From: Desulfovibrio sp.
GTDB taxonomy: Bacteria > Desulfobacterota > Desulfovibrionia > Desulfovibrionales > Desulfovibrionaceae
DNA: 8,118 bases
Direction: 5' to 3'
Assembly (NCBI GenBank): GCA_020217165.1
Contig: JAIWOE010000167.1
Coordinates: 1 to 8,118, forward strand
Of this stretch, positions 6,986 to 8,118 are shown in pieces. A program made the position numbers and the translations under genes. The notes under the pieces are model-generated. The model was not told where the DNA came from. It ran no database searches and saw nothing but the letters and a program-made list of their open reading frames with translations. Every line of letters starts with the position of its first letter. Positions within the stretch are counted from its first letter, which is position 1.

Positions 6986-7013
6986 AAAGTAACGCCCGAT
7001 GACGAAATGTCAA
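6986..7013 (-). promoter_or_regulatory. Candidate sigma70 promoter of lon
   Basis: On the minus strand TTGACA (7013 down to 7008), a perfect -35 box, is followed after 16 bp by TACTTT (6991 down to 6986), which keeps the first, second and last -10 positions. Transcription would start near 6979, giving a leader of about 80 nt before the lon start codon. It lies downstream of the clpX terminator, where a separate lon promoter is expected. Confidence 0.5.
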
Positions 7014-7021
7014 ACATCGGG
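6995..7021. promoter_or_regulatory. Inverted repeat overlapping the lon -35 box, putative operator
   Basis: CCCGATG (6995-7001) and CATCGGG (7015-7021) form a perfect 7-bp inverted repeat around a 13-bp centre. The centre contains the -35 hexamer of the candidate lon promoter, and one arm lies in the -35/-10 spacer, a position typical for a repressor site. It differs from CIRCE (HrcA), whose arms are TTAGCACTC/GAGTGCTAA with a 9-bp spacer. The binding protein is unknown. The arms could also form an RNA hairpin only if a transcript starts further upstream. Confidence 0.45.
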
Positions 7022-7038
7022 ATGTTAAAAACAACAAG
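7014..7038 (-). promoter_or_regulatory. Partial sigma32 (heat-shock) promoter match upstream of lon
   Basis: On the minus strand CTTGTTG (7038 down to 7032) precedes CCCGATGT (7021 down to 7014), which differs from the sigma32 -10 consensus CCCCATNT at one position. The flanking AACATCCC is the same as that before the -10 of the E. coli lon heat-shock promoter. The 10-bp spacing is shorter than the usual 11-16, and the -35 keeps only CTTG. Treat it as a suggestion of heat-shock control, not a firm promoter. Confidence 0.25.
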
Positions 7039-7055
7039 GTTACAAAAGAGCCATG

Positions 7056-7086
7056 AAAAAAAGCCCGGACGCACCAGCGTCCGGGC
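7056..7086 (-). terminator. Rho-independent terminator of clpX
   Basis: On the minus strand GCCCGGACGC (7086 down to 7077) and GCGTCCGGGC (7072 down to 7063) form a perfect 10-bp GC-rich stem with a 4-nt loop. Seven T residues follow directly (7062 down to 7056). It begins 38 nt after the clpX stop codon and is a textbook intrinsic terminator, separating clpX from lon transcription. Confidence 0.95.
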
Positions 7087-7124
7087 AAGGGAACAGCAAC
7101 TGCGCCTGGGGGCGGAACTCTGGC

Positions 7125-8118
7125 TCAGGAGTTCGCAGAGCGCGCCTCCTGCTGGTAGATGAGCAGCGGCTCCATGCCTTTTTCCACCACATTCTTGTTG
7201 ACCACGCATTCCTTGACGCCAGTCAGGGACGGCAAGGCATACATGATATCCAGCATGATGTTTTCCATCACGTTGCGCAGGCCGCGGGCGCCGGTTTTGC
7301 GTTCGATGGCCTTTTGCGAGATGGCGCGCAGGGCGTTGTTGGTGAAGCGCAGGCGGACTTTGTCCAGCTCAAAGAGCTTGTGATACTGCCGGGTAAGGGC
7401 ATTCTTGGGCTCGGTGAGGATGCGCACCAGATCGTCCTCGCTTAAGTCTTCCACAAAGGTGAGCACCGGGATGCGGCCCACGAATTCAGGGATGAGCCCG
7501 AACTTGATGAGGTCGATGGGGTGGACTTCCGAGTAGACGCTGGAGAGATCCACCTTGCCCGGGGCTTCCAGCTTAGCGCCAAAGCCGATGGAGCGGCCGG
7601 CGCGGCGCTCCTGCACGATCTTCTCCAGGCCGATGAAGGCCCCACCCATGATGAACAGGATGTTGGAGGTATTCAGGCGAATGAATTCCTGCTGCGGGTG
7701 CTTGCGGCCGCCCTTGGGAGGAATATTCGCCTCCGTGCCTTCTATGATCTTGAGCAGGGCCTGCTGCACCCCCTCGCCGGACACGTCGCGGGTGATGGAG
7801 GGAGAGTCCCCCTTGCGGGCGATCTTGTCGATCTCGTCGATGTAGATGATGCCCCGGGACGCGGATTCGATATCGTAGTCCGCGTTCTGCAGCAGCTGGA
7901 CGAGGATGTTCTCCACGTCCTCGCCCACGTACCCCGCCTCGGTGAGGGTGGTGGCGTCGGCAATGGCAAAGGGCACCTTGAGCACCCGGGCCAGGGTCTT
8001 GGCCAGCAGGGTCTTGCCGCAGCCCGTGGGGCCCATGAGCAGGATGTTGGACTTTTCCAGTTCCACATCATCGTTGATCTGCCCGGAAAAGAACACCCGC
8101 TTGTAGTGGTTGTGCACG
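7125..8118 (-). CDS. clpX: ATP-dependent Clp protease ATP-binding subunit ClpX, partial (N-terminus outside window)
   Basis: The C-terminal 330 residues of ClpX, the AAA+ unfoldase that feeds substrates to ClpP. The gene runs off the right edge, so the zinc-binding domain and the first part of the AAA+ domain are missing; the first visible residues HNHYKR are internal. Visible motifs, in residues of the fragment, are Walker A GPTGCGKT (29-36), pore-1 loop GYVG (62-65), Walker B IIYIDEID (90-97), RKH pore loop (138-140), the IGF ClpP-docking loop (177-179), the EFVGR arginine finger (Arg215), and sensor-2 GAR (276-278). The IGF loop indicates that it still partners with ClpP, whose gene would be expected just outside the window. 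The sequence aligns through to the family's usual C-terminus without a frameshift. A strong terminator follows at 7056-7086, and lon lies 225 bp downstream on the same strand. Confidence 0.98.
   Translation of the reverse strand, partial: VHNHYKRVFFSGQINDDVELEKSNILLMGPTGCGKTLLAKTLARVLKVPFAIADATTLTEAGYVGEDVENILVQLLQNADYDIESASRGIIYIDEIDKIARKGDSPSITRDVSGEGVQQALLKIIEGTEANIPPKGGRKHPQQEFIRLNTSNILFIMGGAFIGLEKIVQERRAGRSIGFGAKLEAPGKVDLSSVYSEVHPIDLIKFGLIPEFVGRIPVLTFVEDLSEDDLVRILTEPKNALTRQYHKLFELDKVRLRFTNNALRAISQKAIERKTGARGLRNVMENIMLDIMYALPSLTGVKECVVNKNVVEKGMEPLLIYQQEARSANS

Noticed and set aside
5319..6992. 557-codon open frame on the plus strand opposite lon
   Set aside because: It is antisense to a lon gene whose motifs are complete. 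Its protein is compositionally odd (rich in G, H, L, Q, V) with no recognisable domain, as expected from the complement of a high-GC gene.
1..8118. CRISPR arrays, tRNA/rRNA genes, insertion sequences, toxin-antitoxin or defence genes
   Set aside because: I looked on both strands and found no repeat-spacer pattern, RNA gene, transposase or defence-associated domain. The window reads as ordinary core genome with some accessory signalling genes.

Overview
This window looks like chromosomal core DNA from a GC-rich Gram-negative bacterium, most likely a sulfate reducer of the Desulfovibrionaceae. The basis is inference: clpX followed by lon on the same strand is the usual Desulfovibrio order (tig-clpP-clpX-lon), and the neighbours (PilZ with a YcgR-like N-terminal domain, EAL-HDOD, Smr, DinB-fold, PmtA-like methyltransferase) fit that group. 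No mobile element, CRISPR array, rRNA, tRNA or phage gene is visible.

Left part, plus strand. After an AT-rich leader without a recognisable gene (1-164) comes a c-di-GMP-binding PilZ protein (165-818). A non-catalytic EAL-HDOD signalling protein (876-2120) follows 57 bp later, so the two probably form one operon. A perfect 10-bp hairpin (2122-2150) follows. Next comes an Smr-domain nuclease-like protein (2221-2946), which has no Shine-Dalgarno sequence and a promoter-like element placed so that its mRNA could be leaderless. A DinB-fold putative metalloprotein (2984-3478) lies 37 bp downstream. A 280-bp gap with short inverted repeats and a C9 tract leads to a PmtA/KsgA-like SAM methyltransferase (3759-4358).

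Right part, minus strand. A long interrupted hairpin (4378-4419) separates the convergent methyltransferase and lon genes. lon (4440-6899) is complete and encodes the ATP-dependent Lon protease. The 225-bp gap upstream of lon holds the clpX terminator (7056-7086, a textbook case), a sigma70-like promoter for lon, a 7-bp inverted repeat overlapping its -35 box, and a partial match to a heat-shock sigma32 promoter. clpX (7125-8118) enters from the right edge and lacks its N-terminal part.

How the genes relate: ClpX and Lon are the two AAA+ proteolysis genes of a protein quality-control locus. The PilZ/EAL-HDOD pair reads or relays c-di-GMP signals but shows no sign of making or degrading the molecule. 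I see no convincing undescribed multi-gene system. The points most worth checking are regulatory: the lon promoter/operator architecture and the possibly leaderless smr gene.
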